Shown here one piece after another: positions 5,703-5,779 of a stretch of DNA of 5,779 nucleotides. The translations under genes were made by a program, and so were the position numbers. Where the stretch lies: NCBI GenBank assembly GCA_029056365.1, contig JAIDBM010000098.1, positions 1-5,779 on the forward strand. Reading direction: 5' to 3'. Positions within the stretch are counted from its first letter, which is position 1. The number at the start of each line of letters is the position of its first letter. Under the pieces are notes generated by a model that was not told where the DNA came from, searched no databases, and was given only the letters and a program-made list of their open reading frames with translations. Origin of the DNA: Muribaculaceae bacterium (lineage in GTDB: Bacteria; Bacteroidota; Bacteroidia; Bacteroidales; Muribaculaceae).

Positions 5703-5779
5703 CTATGGTTTCACCACACCTACAACGGTGGCACCGTCAGGTACATCGGCAATCACCGTCGAACCTGCGCCCACAACAC
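5703..5779 (-). CDS. C-terminal end of a hexapeptide (left-handed beta-helix) acyltransferase, partial
   Basis: The minus strand encodes VVGAGSTVIADVPDGATVVG followed by VVKP and a TAG stop (complement of 5703-5705); the 5' part lies beyond the window. The text is a typical final coil of a left-handed beta-helix acyltransferase, where G-A-G-S-x-V-x-x-D-V-P and G-x-x-V-x-G-x-P/V-A/K are recurrent. Such proteins transfer acetyl groups, for example onto sugars or amino sugars; NeuD-like sugar O-acyltransferases end this way, but the substrate cannot be told from 24 residues. The gene is convergent with recO across the repeat array, and its stop codon falls within an array octamer (TTCTATGG on the plus strand, 5701-5708). 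Confidence 0.75.
   Translation of the reverse strand, partial: VVGAGSTVIADVPDGATVVGVVKP

Larger units (their letters stand above)
5216..5708. repeat. Intergenic array on an 8-base lattice of hairpin units
   Basis: Nearly all of the recO/acyltransferase convergent gap can be read as consecutive octamers. Counting cores: CTATAG occurs 12 times, CCAGAG 10, CTATGG 7, ACAAGAG 4, CCAAAG 2 and CTGTAG once, with caps of the type TCTTAAAA at 5240, 5326, 5369, 5435, 5574, 5639 and 5690. Each unit runs from purine-rich left octamers (GACCAGAG type) to right octamers (TTCTATAG, TTCTATGG type) ending in a TC cap and A-run, giving imperfect inverted repeats that can fold as hairpins. Units begin with GACCAGAG at 5216, 5251, 5337, 5381, 5445, 5585 and 5650. 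The array is broken by two GC-rich inserts and a 32-base spacer (5485-5516). CTATAG carries a TAG stop and the octamer period rotates the frame, so the region is not coding. Function is unknown. Confidence 0.9.

Overview
This window looks like a chromosomal segment from a member of the order Bacteroidales. Muribaculaceae is my best guess, from general resemblance only. The supporting signs are a -7 promoter box of the Bacteroidetes type (TAnnTTTG), A-rich sequence rather than Shine-Dalgarno sites before the start codons, a DUF4834-type protein next to recO, a psd-pssA pair with Bacteroides-like protein sequences, and moderately GC-rich codon use.

Layout. Positions 1-66 may hold the 3' tail of an unidentified upstream gene. 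A run of seven plus-strand genes follows: a GatB/YqeY-domain protein (165-617), serS (712-1983), upp (1988-2641), psd (2644-3309), pssA (3348-4046), a DUF4834-type small membrane protein (4112-4456) and recO (4467-5183). serS, upp and psd are separated by 4 and 2 bases and are very likely co-transcribed; psd to pssA is 38 bases, and DUF4834 to recO is 10 bases. The only promoter box I can support lies just upstream of the YqeY gene. At the right edge, on the minus strand, are the last 24 codons of a left-handed beta-helix (hexapeptide) acyltransferase (5703-5779), convergent with recO.

The genes are core functions: serine-tRNA charging, uracil salvage, two consecutive steps of phosphatidylethanolamine synthesis (PssA makes phosphatidylserine, Psd decarboxylates it) and RecFOR-type recombination repair. 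I see no defence, mobile or secretion system among them.

The unusual part is the 520-base convergent intergenic region (5184-5702). It is almost entirely a low-complexity array on an 8-base lattice. There are about 36 octamers ending in CCAGAG, CTATAG, CTATGG or close variants, arranged in about seven imperfect inverted-repeat units separated by A-rich caps. Read on the minus strand, each unit is followed by a run of 4 to 8 T. A 50-base GC-rich element with a perfect 8-bp stem occurs twice inside the array, and a separate segment of about 70 bases is also duplicated. The last octamer of the array supplies the stop codon and final proline codon of the acyltransferase. I interpret the region as an expanded, modular hairpin/terminator repeat; its function is inferred, not shown.
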